From: Nakamurella sp. A5-74
GTDB lineage: Bacteria > Actinomycetota > Actinomycetes > Mycobacteriales > Nakamurellaceae
Reading direction: 5' to 3'
Length of the DNA: 64,000 nucleotides
NCBI RefSeq assembly: GCF_040438885.1
Contig: NZ_CP159218.1
Coordinates: 1,736,001-1,800,000 of the forward strand
Shown here: piece by piece, positions 26,709 through 34,671 of the stretch
Layout: each line of letters opens with the position of its first letter
Numbering within the stretch: position 1 is the first letter of the stretch
Program-made: the position numbers and the translations under genes
The notes under the pieces: model-generated
Seen by the model: the letters and a program-made list of their open reading frames with translations, nothing else
Told to the model about the DNA's origin: nothing
The model's database searches: none

Positions 26709-27002
26709 GTGCCCAAGGGCTATTGGATCAGCGCCTATCGCACCATTTCAGACCCTGAGAAGCTCGCTGCTTACAACAAACTGGCTGCTCCCGCCGTCAA
26801 GGCCGGGGGCGGTCAAACCTTGGTCCGTGGCGGTCGGGTCGTGGCGCATGACGCCGGAATCGCCGAGCGCACCGTCCTGATCGAGTTCGACAGCATCGAG
26901 CAGGCCGTCGCGGCGCGCGAGAGTGCGACCTACCAAGAGGCGCTGAGCATCCTCTCCGACGGCGTCGAGCGCGATTTCCGCATCGTCGAAGGCACTGACT
27001 GA
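26709..27002 (+). CDS. DUF1330 domain protein
   Basis: Intact DUF1330 protein of 97 aa: PKGYWISAYRTISDPEKLAA, PAVKAGGGQTLVRGGR, ERTVLIEFDSIEQAVAARES, YQEALSILSDGVERDFRIVE. These are the hallmark blocks of the family (dimeric alpha/beta barrel). The GTG start has GGAGG 4 nt upstream; upstream in-frame ATGs lie in non-homologous sequence. It is the second DUF1330 locus within 700 bp; the two proteins differ clearly, so it is not a tandem duplicate. The 26445-26708 stretch shows no other gene. Confidence 0.88.
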   Translation: MPKGYWISAYRTISDPEKLAAYNKLAAPAVKAGGGQTLVRGGRVVAHDAGIAERTVLIEFDSIEQAVAARESATYQEALSILSDGVERDFRIVEGTD

Positions 27003-27200
27003 CCGAGCGCCGCGACCCCCTGGTTGGTTCAGCTGGTCGGCGTCGAGCGCTCTCCGGGGACGGGTCCGCGACGATTGCCTCAACATTGCCACTGACTCGG
27101 ACCTGCACGGGAGCCGACGCGTGTCGCAAGCTGGAGCGAGAACGGGCCTTCGCCCGACCCAAGCACGATCGGAGCTCGAGCCGGATGCGAACCGGGTGGG

Positions 27201-27473
27201 TCAGCCCTGGTGCCGACCGGTTCCGGTCCGGGTGCCCGCGAGCAGGCCGGGTAGGTCGTAGCCGGCGCGCTCGAACCGGTCTGGGTGCGGGGGATAGCCC
27301 TGGGCCCGAACGAGTTTCCCGTCGACGCTGGTGAATATGTCCGCGGCCTCGACGACACCTGATTCGACCCGCCCGGGCAGTGCGACGATCTCGCGGATGC
27401 GTCGGGATCCGTCGTGCTCCATCCCGATCTGCACCACCAGGTCGATCGATGCTGCGACGGTCGGCACGACGAA
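27201..27473 (-). pseudogene. 3'-terminal fragment of a cpaF/tadA-type ATPase gene
   Basis: Encodes the last 90 residues of a Flp/Tad secretion ATPase (FVVPTVAASIDLVVQIGMEH to LLAGTRTGTGRHQG), almost identical to the end of the intact gene at 55330-56592. Homology extends beyond the stop to about 27084 (matching about 55211 onward) with some divergence. It ends abruptly at 27473, where copy d of the dispersed repeat begins. Without Walker motifs it cannot be functional. Confidence 0.88.
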
Positions 27474-27474
27474 G

Positions 27475-27494
27475 AGACGTCTTGGGTAGTTGAC
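27475..27494 (+). repeat. dispersed repeat, copy d (short)
   Basis: AGACGTCTTGGGTAGTTGAC, identical to the last 20 bases of copy b at 36746-36807. It abuts the break point of the duplicated cpaF 3' end. The remaining 27495-27759 shows no supported gene. Confidence 0.6.
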
Positions 27495-27759
27495 GACCAT
27501 CAGCTCGGTCCACACGCGCAGCTAGGGGCGGCGCTCCTGTGCTGCGACGGCACCAGGCGTGGGGAGGGGCCTGCAAGATAAGAAGGAGCCATGCCGTCAT
27601 CGTTGGCGGCTTCCCGTCTCATCTGAGGATCCCTACCAGAGACGGTGGGGGCTTGCAGCGGGTGGCGCGCTCGGCGCCGTCTTCCCGTTCGTGGTCCCGG
27701 TGGCGATGTGGGGGTCGCAGCGTGCGGTGCGCAGTGCTGGGCCGTTCCGCCATGGGCTG

Positions 27760-28183
27760 TCAGTTCGGAAACCCGAGAACGGCCGCCGCGCTGCGGCACC
27801 GATCCGGAGTGGTGAGAACGTCCACCGAGTCGACAGTCTGATCGATGGCTCCAGGTAGTGCAGCCGGAGCGTTGATGTCACTCGACCGTGAGCCCACTCG
27901 CTCGATGAGGCCACACACATCCGGATCGGCGACGACTTCGAGGAGGGCCTCAGTGAAGCGATCTCCTCCGAAGACTCTGATGTCCCGGTCATGAAACTGC
28001 CTCGGCTCCGGATTTACTGATCTGGCGAGACCGAGACCATTGGTGGCGATCCCGAGCTCTCTTTGCGCGGAGCACAGTGCCTGTTCTCGCCTGCGCCACG
28101 AGCCGGCGCGCAGGGCCTCGTCAAGATGCGGGCCCACGGCGTTGGCCAACGCAAGTTGTTTGAACGCTGTGCCGAGCCACTTG
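27760..28183 (-). pseudogene. C-terminal half of a DUF4037 gene, cut by IS256
   Basis: Immediately after the IS256 end the minus strand reads KWLGTAFKQLALANAVGPHL, then RRREQALCSAQRELGIATNG, RQFHDRDIRVFGGDRFTEAL and AIDQTVDSVDVLTTPDR before stopping at 27760. These are the C-terminal blocks of DUF4037 proteins. The missing N-terminal half is at 30702-31282 on the plus strand; both halves share the 9-bp duplication AGCCACTTG/CAAGTGGCT, coding for KWL. Collapsing the duplication gives an uninterrupted 332-codon gene. Confidence 0.9.
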
Positions 28184-29637
28184 GAGCAATGATCGGAACC
28201 TGTGGATGGCCCTCGGCGGGGTGACGCGAAGGAGCGCACCTTCCCGAGGATGATCTGAAGCCCAAACAAGTCTGATCAGAGCCGGCGTTGGCGCGCTGGT
28301 TCGGGAAGGTACGCCCATGCTCAAGGTAGTCCACGAGGAGAACGAGACCAACGCTCATGGCCCGGTCGGTGTTGGCGGGTCGCTGCTGGATGAGGTGGTC
28401 CGGGACGGGGCGCGGGCGATGCTCGCGGCCGCGTTGCAGGCCGAGGTCGCCGCCTACATCGACGCGTTCGCCGATCAGCTCGACCAGGACGGCCACCGGC
28501 TGGTGGTCCGCAACGGGTACCACGCCGCTCGGGAGGTGACCACGGCGGCGGGCGCGGTGCCGGTACGGGCGCCGCGGGTCAACGACAAGCGCACCGATGC
28601 AGCCACCGGTGAGCGGGCCCGGTTCTCCTCAGCGATCCTGCCGGCCTGGGCGCGGAAGTCTCCGAAGGTGGCCGAGGTGCTGCCGCTGCTGTACCTGCAC
28701 GGGCTCTCGAGCAGCGACTTCGGGCCCGCGTTGGAGCAGTTCCTCGGCTCGGGTGCGGGGCTCTCGGCCCCGACGATCACCCGGCTGACGACGCAGTGGC
28801 AAGACGAGGCACGCTCGTTCAGCCAGCGGTCGCTGGCGGGCACCGACTACGTGTACATGTGGGTCGACGGGATCCACCTGAAGGTCCGCCTGACCCAGGA
28901 CAAGGTGTGCCTGCTGGTGATGATCGGGGTCCGCGCCGACGGCACCAAGGAGCTCATCGCCCTCGCCGATGGTCACCGCGAGTCATCCGAGTCGTGGGCC
29001 GATCTGCTGCGCGACTGCAAACGCCGCGGGATGAGCCCGCCGGTGCTTGCCGCTGGTGACGGGGCGCTCGGGTTCTGGAAAGCCGTCCGGGAGGTGTTCC
29101 CCGCAACCCGGGAGCAGCGTTGCTGGTTCCACAAGATCGCCAACGTGCTCAACTGCCTACCGAAGTCGGCCCAGCCCGGCGCGAAGGCCGCCCTGGCGCA
29201 GATCTGGCAGGCCGAAGACAAAGACCACGCCGCCAAGGCCGCCAAGGCGTTCGCGGCCGAGTACGGCACGAAGTGGCCCAAGGCGGCCACGAAGATCACC
29301 GAGGACCTGGACGTGCTGCTCGCGTTCTTCGACTACCCGGCCGAGCACTGGATCCACCTACGCACCACGAACCCGATCGAGTCGACCTTCGCCACCGTCA
29401 GGTTGCGTCAACGCGTCACCAAGGGCCCCGGCTCGCGGGCTGCCGGCATCGCGATGGCGTTCAAGCTGATCGAGTCAGCCCAAGCCCGGTGGCGCGCCGT
29501 GAACGCACCTCACCTGGTCGCGCTCGTCCGGGCCGGTGCCACATTCGAGAAAGGCAAACTCGTCGAACGACCCGACGACTCAAACGACGAACGCCTCGTC
29601 TCGTGACACACCAATCCACAGGTCTTGACTATTCCTC
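28184..29637 (+). mobile_element. IS256-family insertion sequence, copy 2 (1454 bp)
   Basis: Same ends as copy 1 (GAGCAATGATCGG at left; CTTGACTATTCCTC at right) and the same length. The 9 bases before it are AGCCACTTG; those after it are GTGGACCAC, so there is no direct target duplication. The left flank instead matches, as reverse complement, the bases left of copy 3 (CAAGTGGCT at 31274-31282). That is the pattern left by inversion of the DNA between copies 2 and 3. Confidence 0.95.
28317..29606 (+). CDS. IS256-family transposase, copy 2
   Basis: Intact 429-aa DDE transposase with the same sequence as at 9200-10489, including Asp184, Asp248 and Glu355. The identity of all three copies suggests recent spread and gives long perfect homology for recombination. 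With copy 3 in inverse orientation it forms a pair able to flip the 1.6-kb segment between them. Confidence 0.96.
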   Translation: MLKVVHEENETNAHGPVGVGGSLLDEVVRDGARAMLAAALQAEVAAYIDAFADQLDQDGHRLVVRNGYHAAREVTTAAGAVPVRAPRVNDKRTDAATGERARFSSAILPAWARKSPKVAEVLPLLYLHGLSSSDFGPALEQFLGSGAGLSAPTITRLTTQWQDEARSFSQRSLAGTDYVYMWVDGIHLKVRLTQDKVCLLVMIGVRADGTKELIALADGHRESSESWADLLRDCKRRGMSPPVLAAGDGALGFWKAVREVFPATREQRCWFHKIANVLNCLPKSAQPGAKAALAQIWQAEDKDHAAKAAKAFAAEYGTKWPKAATKITEDLDVLLAFFDYPAEHWIHLRTTNPIESTFATVRLRQRVTKGPGSRAAGIAMAFKLIESAQARWRAVNAPHLVALVRAGATFEKGKLVERPDDSNDERLVS

Positions 29638-29846
29638 GTGGACCACGCTGCCCGGGCGTCAGCTACCCAGTGTTCTGCCTCCTGGTAGGTCATCGACCGT
29701 GCGTGCCACCGCTGGATCTCAGGCTCCTGGTACGCCGAGACCAGAGCGGGAACGTCGTCCCTGACCCAAGGACGCAACAGGACCGCCCCGGTGACGAGGG
29801 TCGGCTGGTCCGTGCTCGACAGGGACCCCGGCGCGACAGTCGGCAT
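29638..29846 (-). pseudogene. N-terminal fragment of a GNAT acetyltransferase, cut by IS256
   Basis: About 70 residues with the GNAT start pattern VLLRPWVRDDVPALVSAYQE, IQRWHARSMTYQEAEHWVAD and ARAAW are encoded toward the IS copy and end at its boundary. The acetyl-CoA-binding part is missing. It is not found beyond copy 3, where the ancestral continuation would be expected after undoing the inversion, so it has probably been deleted. Start taken as ATG 29846; a GTG at 29861 is possible. Confidence 0.7.
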
Positions 29847-30065
29847 GACGAGTGAAGGCACACCGAAATCATCGCAGCAAATGCCCGTCAGACCATCTGG
29901 GTCGTCTCAACCGAAGATCGGCATCTGAGACGGTCTCTGTGCGCGACCAAGGCGCTGTGGGACATACGCGTAGCGGTCAGCGGTCGCCTGTCAGTCCGCC
30001 GGCTGGCGGATCGACCGCTGGGTGGTGAGTTGCTCCGTCGGTAGGTGGCGGAGAGGATGGCGTGC

Positions 30066-30665
30066 ATGATCAGGGCTGTCGTGCTCGACCTCGACGGAGT
30101 CATCCGACGCTTCGACACTGAGATCGGCGGCGAGATCGAGCGGCGTCACACCCTGGACCTTGGACTGTTGGGTCGCGAGGCGTTCGCCGAGCCTGACCTG
30201 GCGGAGGCGACGACCGGTCGCATCACCAGGGCCGAATGGATCCGGCGCATCGGTCGGCGGATCGGGAATCCCGCGGCAGCGGACGACTGGGGCTCTCAGC
30301 AGGCTCGAGTCGACTGGGAGTTGCTCGATCTTGTCGGCGACCTGCGAGCGGCGGGTCTTCTGTGCGCTGTGTTGACCAACGGCACCGATACGATCCCGCA
30401 GGAATTGGCAAGCCTCGGTGTGAGTGAGCGCGTCGATCGGGTGTTCAATTCGGCGTCGATCGGGTTCATCAAGCCGGATCAGCGGGTGTTCGAGCATGTC
30501 ATCGCCGACCTGGGACTCCCGCCTTCCGAGGTCTTCTTCACCGATGACTCGCCGCGCAATCTCGTTGCCGCGCAGTCGTTAGGCATGCACACCCACCACT
30601 ACCGAGATCTTCCGGGACTGCGTCGTGCCCTCCTCGCTGCTGGAGTAACGCGAGGCGTTCTCTGA
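30066..30665 (+). CDS. HAD-superfamily hydrolase
   Basis: Cytosolic phosphatase-like protein (199 aa). HAD motifs are complete: motif I DLDGVI with Asp8 and Asp10, motif II LTNGT (Thr104), motif III Lys136 in GFIKPDQRVFE, motif IV FFTDDSPRN (Asp160, Asp161). The helical cap lies between motifs I and II, as in subfamily IA. GGAGAGG at 30050-30056 supports ATG 30066. It lies in the segment inverted between two IS256 copies, 36 bp before the N-terminal half of the DUF4037 gene, with which it probably formed an operon. Substrate unknown. Confidence 0.9.
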   Translation: MIRAVVLDLDGVIRRFDTEIGGEIERRHTLDLGLLGREAFAEPDLAEATTGRITRAEWIRRIGRRIGNPAAADDWGSQQARVDWELLDLVGDLRAAGLLCAVLTNGTDTIPQELASLGVSERVDRVFNSASIGFIKPDQRVFEHVIADLGLPPSEVFFTDDSPRNLVAAQSLGMHTHHYRDLPGLRRALLAAGVTRGVL

Positions 30666-30701
30666 TCGGCAACACCTCACCTCTGAACGATCGTCCGGCG
30701 A

Positions 30702-31282
30702 TTGGGCGACGGATCGGAGATATTGGGGTTCGACGATCAGGTGTCGACCGACCACGACTACGGGCCACGTGTGCAGGTGCTCGTGAGCTCGGAGACCGAT
30801 GTCCCGAAGGTGGTCCACCTGTTGGCAGCTGCGGCGCTCCCTGAGATGTTCGGCGGGTCTCGAGTCCACTACTTCGACGCTGATCGTTCCGGGGAGCCGC
30901 AGCACCAGATCGAGGTCGCCACGGCGCCTCAGTTCTTTCGGAAACGTCTCGGCTGGGATCCGGCGCTGCCAGGAACGTTGCGTGACTGGCTCACCACCCC
31001 AACCCAGCGGCTGGCGACCCTGGTTGCGGGAGAGGTGTTCCACGATCCGGATGCTCTGCTGACCCAACGTCGGGGCGCCCTGGCCTGGTACCCGGACGAC
31101 GTCTGGCGCTACGTATTGGCGGCATCCTGGCTACGGATCTCCCAGGAAGAGGCCTTCATCGGGCGAACCGGGTCGAGGGGCGACGAGCTGGGGAGCCAAG
31201 TCCTGGCAGGCCGCCTGGTGCGAGATCTGATCCGGCTGACGTTCCTGCTGGAGCGACCCTGGGCCCCGTACAGCAAGTGGCT
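30702..31282 (+). pseudogene. N-terminal half of a DUF4037 gene, cut by IS256
   Basis: From TTG 30702 the plus strand reads GSEILGFDDQVSTDHDYGPR, then HLLAAAALPEMFGGSRVHYF, DWLTTPTQRLATLVAGEVFH, ALAWYPDDVWRYVLAASWLR and FLLERPWAPYSKWL. These are hallmark blocks of DUF4037, which has a nucleotidyltransferase-like beginning (GSE with DHD). The family usually has about 40 more residues at the N-terminus; an in-frame stop at 30684 excludes them here, so the protein is short or the start eroded. The C-terminal half lies at 27760-28183 on the other strand. Confidence 0.9.
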
Positions 31283-32736
31283 GAGGAATAGTCAAGACCT
31301 GTGGATTGGTGTGTCACGAGACGAGGCGTTCGTCGTTTGAGTCGTCGGGTCGTTCGACGAGTTTGCCTTTCTCGAATGTGGCACCGGCCCGGACGAGCGC
31401 GACCAGGTGAGGTGCGTTCACGGCGCGCCACCGGGCTTGGGCTGACTCGATCAGCTTGAACGCCATCGCGATGCCGGCAGCCCGCGAGCCGGGGCCCTTG
31501 GTGACGCGTTGACGCAACCTGACGGTGGCGAAGGTCGACTCGATCGGGTTCGTGGTGCGTAGGTGGATCCAGTGCTCGGCCGGGTAGTCGAAGAACGCGA
31601 GCAGCACGTCCAGGTCCTCGGTGATCTTCGTGGCCGCCTTGGGCCACTTCGTGCCGTACTCGGCCGCGAACGCCTTGGCGGCCTTGGCGGCGTGGTCTTT
31701 GTCTTCGGCCTGCCAGATCTGCGCCAGGGCGGCCTTCGCGCCGGGCTGGGCCGACTTCGGTAGGCAGTTGAGCACGTTGGCGATCTTGTGGAACCAGCAA
31801 CGCTGCTCCCGGGTTGCGGGGAACACCTCCCGGACGGCTTTCCAGAACCCGAGCGCCCCGTCACCAGCGGCAAGCACCGGCGGGCTCATCCCGCGGCGTT
31901 TGCAGTCGCGCAGCAGATCGGCCCACGACTCGGATGACTCGCGGTGACCATCGGCGAGGGCGATGAGCTCCTTGGTGCCGTCGGCGCGGACCCCGATCAT
32001 CACCAGCAGGCACACCTTGTCCTGGGTCAGGCGGACCTTCAGGTGGATCCCGTCGACCCACATGTACACGTAGTCGGTGCCCGCCAGCGACCGCTGGCTG
32101 AACGAGCGTGCCTCGTCTTGCCACTGCGTCGTCAGCCGGGTGATCGTCGGGGCCGAGAGCCCCGCACCCGAGCCGAGGAACTGCTCCAACGCGGGCCCGA
32201 AGTCGCTGCTCGAGAGCCCGTGCAGGTACAGCAGCGGCAGCACCTCGGCCACCTTCGGAGACTTCCGCGCCCAGGCCGGCAGGATCGCTGAGGAGAACCG
32301 GGCCCGCTCACCGGTGGCTGCATCGGTGCGCTTGTCGTTGACCCGCGGCGCCCGTACCGGCACCGCGCCCGCCGCCGTGGTCACCTCCCGAGCGGCGTGG
32401 TACCCGTTGCGGACCACCAGCCGGTGGCCGTCCTGGTCGAGCTGATCGGCGAACGCGTCGATGTAGGCGGCGACCTCGGCCTGCAACGCGGCCGCGAGCA
32501 TCGCCCGCGCCCCGTCCCGGACCACCTCATCCAGCAGCGACCCGCCAACACCGACCGGGCCATGAGCGTTGGTCTCGTTCTCCTCGTGGACTACCTTGAG
32601 CATGGGCGTACCTTCCCGAACCAGCGCGCCAACGCCGGCTCTGATCAGACTTGTTTGGGCTTCAGATCATCCTCGGGAAGGTGCGCTCCTTCGCGTCACC
32701 CCGCCGAGGGCCATCCACAGGTTCCGATCATTGCTC
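31283..32736 (-). mobile_element. IS256-family insertion sequence, copy 3 (1454 bp, inverted)
   Basis: Same length and ends as copies 1 and 2, but reversed. Left flank CAAGTGGCT (31274-31282) is the reverse complement of the left flank of copy 2. Right flank ATCAGATGC (32737-32745) matches neither flank of copy 2. One junction therefore records the original insertion and inversion, while the other has lost its duplication, probably through an adjacent deletion or exchange with another copy. Confidence 0.95.
31314..32603 (-). CDS. IS256-family transposase, copy 3
   Basis: Intact 429-aa transposase identical to the other two copies, with the full DDE triad, encoded on the minus strand. It faces copy 2 across the inverted segment containing the HAD gene. 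Confidence 0.96.
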   Translation of the reverse strand: MLKVVHEENETNAHGPVGVGGSLLDEVVRDGARAMLAAALQAEVAAYIDAFADQLDQDGHRLVVRNGYHAAREVTTAAGAVPVRAPRVNDKRTDAATGERARFSSAILPAWARKSPKVAEVLPLLYLHGLSSSDFGPALEQFLGSGAGLSAPTITRLTTQWQDEARSFSQRSLAGTDYVYMWVDGIHLKVRLTQDKVCLLVMIGVRADGTKELIALADGHRESSESWADLLRDCKRRGMSPPVLAAGDGALGFWKAVREVFPATREQRCWFHKIANVLNCLPKSAQPGAKAALAQIWQAEDKDHAAKAAKAFAAEYGTKWPKAATKITEDLDVLLAFFDYPAEHWIHLRTTNPIESTFATVRLRQRVTKGPGSRAAGIAMAFKLIESAQARWRAVNAPHLVALVRAGATFEKGKLVERPDDSNDERLVS

Positions 32737-32954
32737 ATCAGATGCTCGTGCGCTGCAAGCTCCGTGCGAGCAGCTGCAGAGCCCTTGCGGTGGAACGAGA
32801 GAACTGGTGGTGAGCACTCGCAGGATGAAGGCTGTGATCGGTTCCTTGGCTCCCGAGAGTGACGCTCAGTCCGATGCCACCGCGGAAGTTGGCGGCGCCT
32901 ACGGCGCGCACCTGCCCTTTGACGCGTTCGCACACCGAGCGGACACTGACAATC

Positions 32955-33482
32955 GTGCCTTCCACAACTGCATGGAATTTCTCCGTCTACCTGGAGTACG
33001 GGCAGGTGTACCTGATGCCGGCTTGGGGAGACAGCGACTCGCCCGGCGAAGAGATGGACGACATGGTCGATCTGCTCGGCCACGCGTTCGATCCGGGAAT
33101 CGCCTCGGGCAAGGATTCGACGGTATTTGTCCTTCCACACCGGGACGCGTTCGGTGTCCCGCTTCAGGCACAGTTGTGGGACTCGGAGCCCCCTAAGGAT
33201 CTCGGCGGCTGGGATGAAGCGTTCGAGGCTTCCCTGATCGCAGGAGAGCGCGGCGTCACCTGGGTCTCGCCGACGGTCGAGGGCGTCGACATCCCCGTGC
33301 CGGCCGGACGGTATCGAGCCCGGATCAGTGGACGCGGCTTGCTTCGTCCACCCTGGGACGAGGAACTGGACGAAAAGGCATTCTCCGACCAGTACCGGAT
33401 CCAGCTGTGGCCGACGACCGACATGGCTCCCCCGGAGCGGTTGCTCCGCTGGCCGCATCCCGAGACGTGCAGTTGCATCTGA
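32955..33482 (+). CDS. hypothetical protein
   Basis: Protein of 175 aa without an assigned domain. It reads NFSVYLEYGQVYLMPAWGDS near the N-terminus, then VFVLPHRDAFGVPLQAQLWD, VDIPVPAGRYRARISGRG and FSDQYRIQLWP. The alternating beta-strand pattern is typical of small actinobacterial cytosolic proteins of unknown function. The GTG at 32955 is chosen because the conserved-looking part begins there; the frame is open back to 32859. It ends with a Cys-containing tail (ETCSCI). It lies just right of IS256 copy 3, and 32737-32954 may contain remains of deleted DNA. Confidence 0.5.
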   Translation: MPSTTAWNFSVYLEYGQVYLMPAWGDSDSPGEEMDDMVDLLGHAFDPGIASGKDSTVFVLPHRDAFGVPLQAQLWDSEPPKDLGGWDEAFEASLIAGERGVTWVSPTVEGVDIPVPAGRYRARISGRGLLRPPWDEELDEKAFSDQYRIQLWPTTDMAPPERLLRWPHPETCSCI

Positions 33483-33818
33483 ACCACTCTCGCTGGAGTC
33501 CGAGCCCGTGGCTGCGTTGATGACCGCGGGACCCGCATTCGTCGGCAGGCGCCGATCCGATCCCGCCACTAGATCTGGTGACGGGCTGCTCCCAGGTGGA
33601 CTGACCGACAACGTCAGACGCGGGGCTCTCGTCCGTCGCAACGAGGTGTGCCTCAGACCGCTGAAATGTCCCGCATCGGGGGTCTCAACAGGCGATCCTC
33701 AACCGGTACTGGTCTTGAGGGTGACTCCTACGAATTTCTCGATGCATCAGGCAACGCTTGCCCCTGGTGATCCCGTCTCCCTAGCGCGGGCAATGGACTC
33801 AAGCGCAAGGTGGAGAAT
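33483..33818. other. intergenic region, no gene seen
   Basis: About 335 bp before the first of three lipoprotein genes. It should contain the promoter of that group; no clear boxes or repeats were recognised. Confidence 0.45.
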
Positions 33819-34568
33819 GTGAACGTCACTTCAAGACCTGGCCGTACCCGGGGTCTGATGACCGTGCTCATCTCGGCGGTCGTCGTATTCAGTGTCAGCT
33901 CGTGCACACCCGGGACGGCGGAACCGACCGGTTCACCCCTTCCTGGCGTCACCACGCCGGCCGACTCCACAGCTCAGACTGGAACCGTGCCGTCTTCAAC
34001 TGCAACCACTGCGTCATCGGCACGCTCAGCAGACAGATGTCAGGACAGCTCTGACGCAGGTGTGGATGCGCCGCTGGCAACTTACGGCGACGGCGCTTCC
34101 GCCAAGCTGCACTTTGTAGGCGGAGCGCCGCCCACCGCCCGCCTCTGCGGATCCTTCGGGGTCAAGAGCGTAGGCGGGTCGCAGAGCGGGTCGGGCGGTT
34201 CCACAACCGGCTCCTTGGCGTACCTGTTCAGCCTGGTGCAGGACAGATTGGTGAGTACCGGAGGCAGCTATTACTGGCTCGCAGGCGCCGTCGACAGCTC
34301 CGCCGCGACGGTCGTCCTCTCGCTCTCTGAGAACCCTCTGCCGGTCACCGTGACGCTGGTGCCGCTGGTCCATGGATGGAAGGGTTTCGCATTCCTGTAC
34401 TCGCCGGGCCCCGGGTACTACGCACCTTCTAGCCGTAACACCCGTGGACCTCAAAATGCTGGCCTCACCGTCACTGCGAAGAACTCGGCTGGCAAGATTG
34501 TCGATTCGAGATACATCAATCTGGACAACAACACGCAGCGTGAAGTCACGACGCGGTCGACGAGATGA
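33819..34568 (+). CDS. lipoprotein of unknown function (1 of 3)
   Basis: Exported lipoprotein (249 aa): signal LMTVLISAVVVFSVSSC with the acceptor Cys near residue 29, then a Thr/Ser/Pro linker. The mature domain carries VDAPLATYGDGASAKLHFVG and PPTARLCGSFGVKSVGG, a Gly/Ser loop, then YLFSLVQDRLVSTGGSYYWL and LVHGWKGFAFLYSPGPG. I recognise no family. GTG at 33819 follows GGTGGAG; GTG at 33810 is an alternative. It heads a run of three lipoprotein genes on the same strand that differ in sequence but share size and architecture. Confidence 0.7.
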   Translation: MNVTSRPGRTRGLMTVLISAVVVFSVSSCTPGTAEPTGSPLPGVTTPADSTAQTGTVPSSTATTASSARSADRCQDSSDAGVDAPLATYGDGASAKLHFVGGAPPTARLCGSFGVKSVGGSQSGSGGSTTGSLAYLFSLVQDRLVSTGGSYYWLAGAVDSSAATVVLSLSENPLPVTVTLVPLVHGWKGFAFLYSPGPGYYAPSSRNTRGPQNAGLTVTAKNSAGKIVDSRYINLDNNTQREVTTRSTR

Positions 34569-34671
34569 AGCTAGTTGACCTACGTCTGAATGGTGAAGAA
34601 GGCTTCGCAGCACCGGGTTCGCAACCGTAAACCGTCCCCGCCCCGCCGTGACCAGAGAACGAGACCAGGCA

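Noticed and set aside
27559-27858. 99-codon frame with a hydrophobic centre (AVFPFVVPVAMWG)
   Set aside because: Overlaps the end of the DUF4037 C-terminal half on the other strand; no family or ribosome site.
28184-32736. Composite transposon bounded by inverted IS256 copies carrying the HAD gene
   Set aside because: The outer flanks (AGCCACTTG and ATCAGATGC) do not match, and the DUF4037 halves show that the interior is local DNA that was inverted, not imported cargo.
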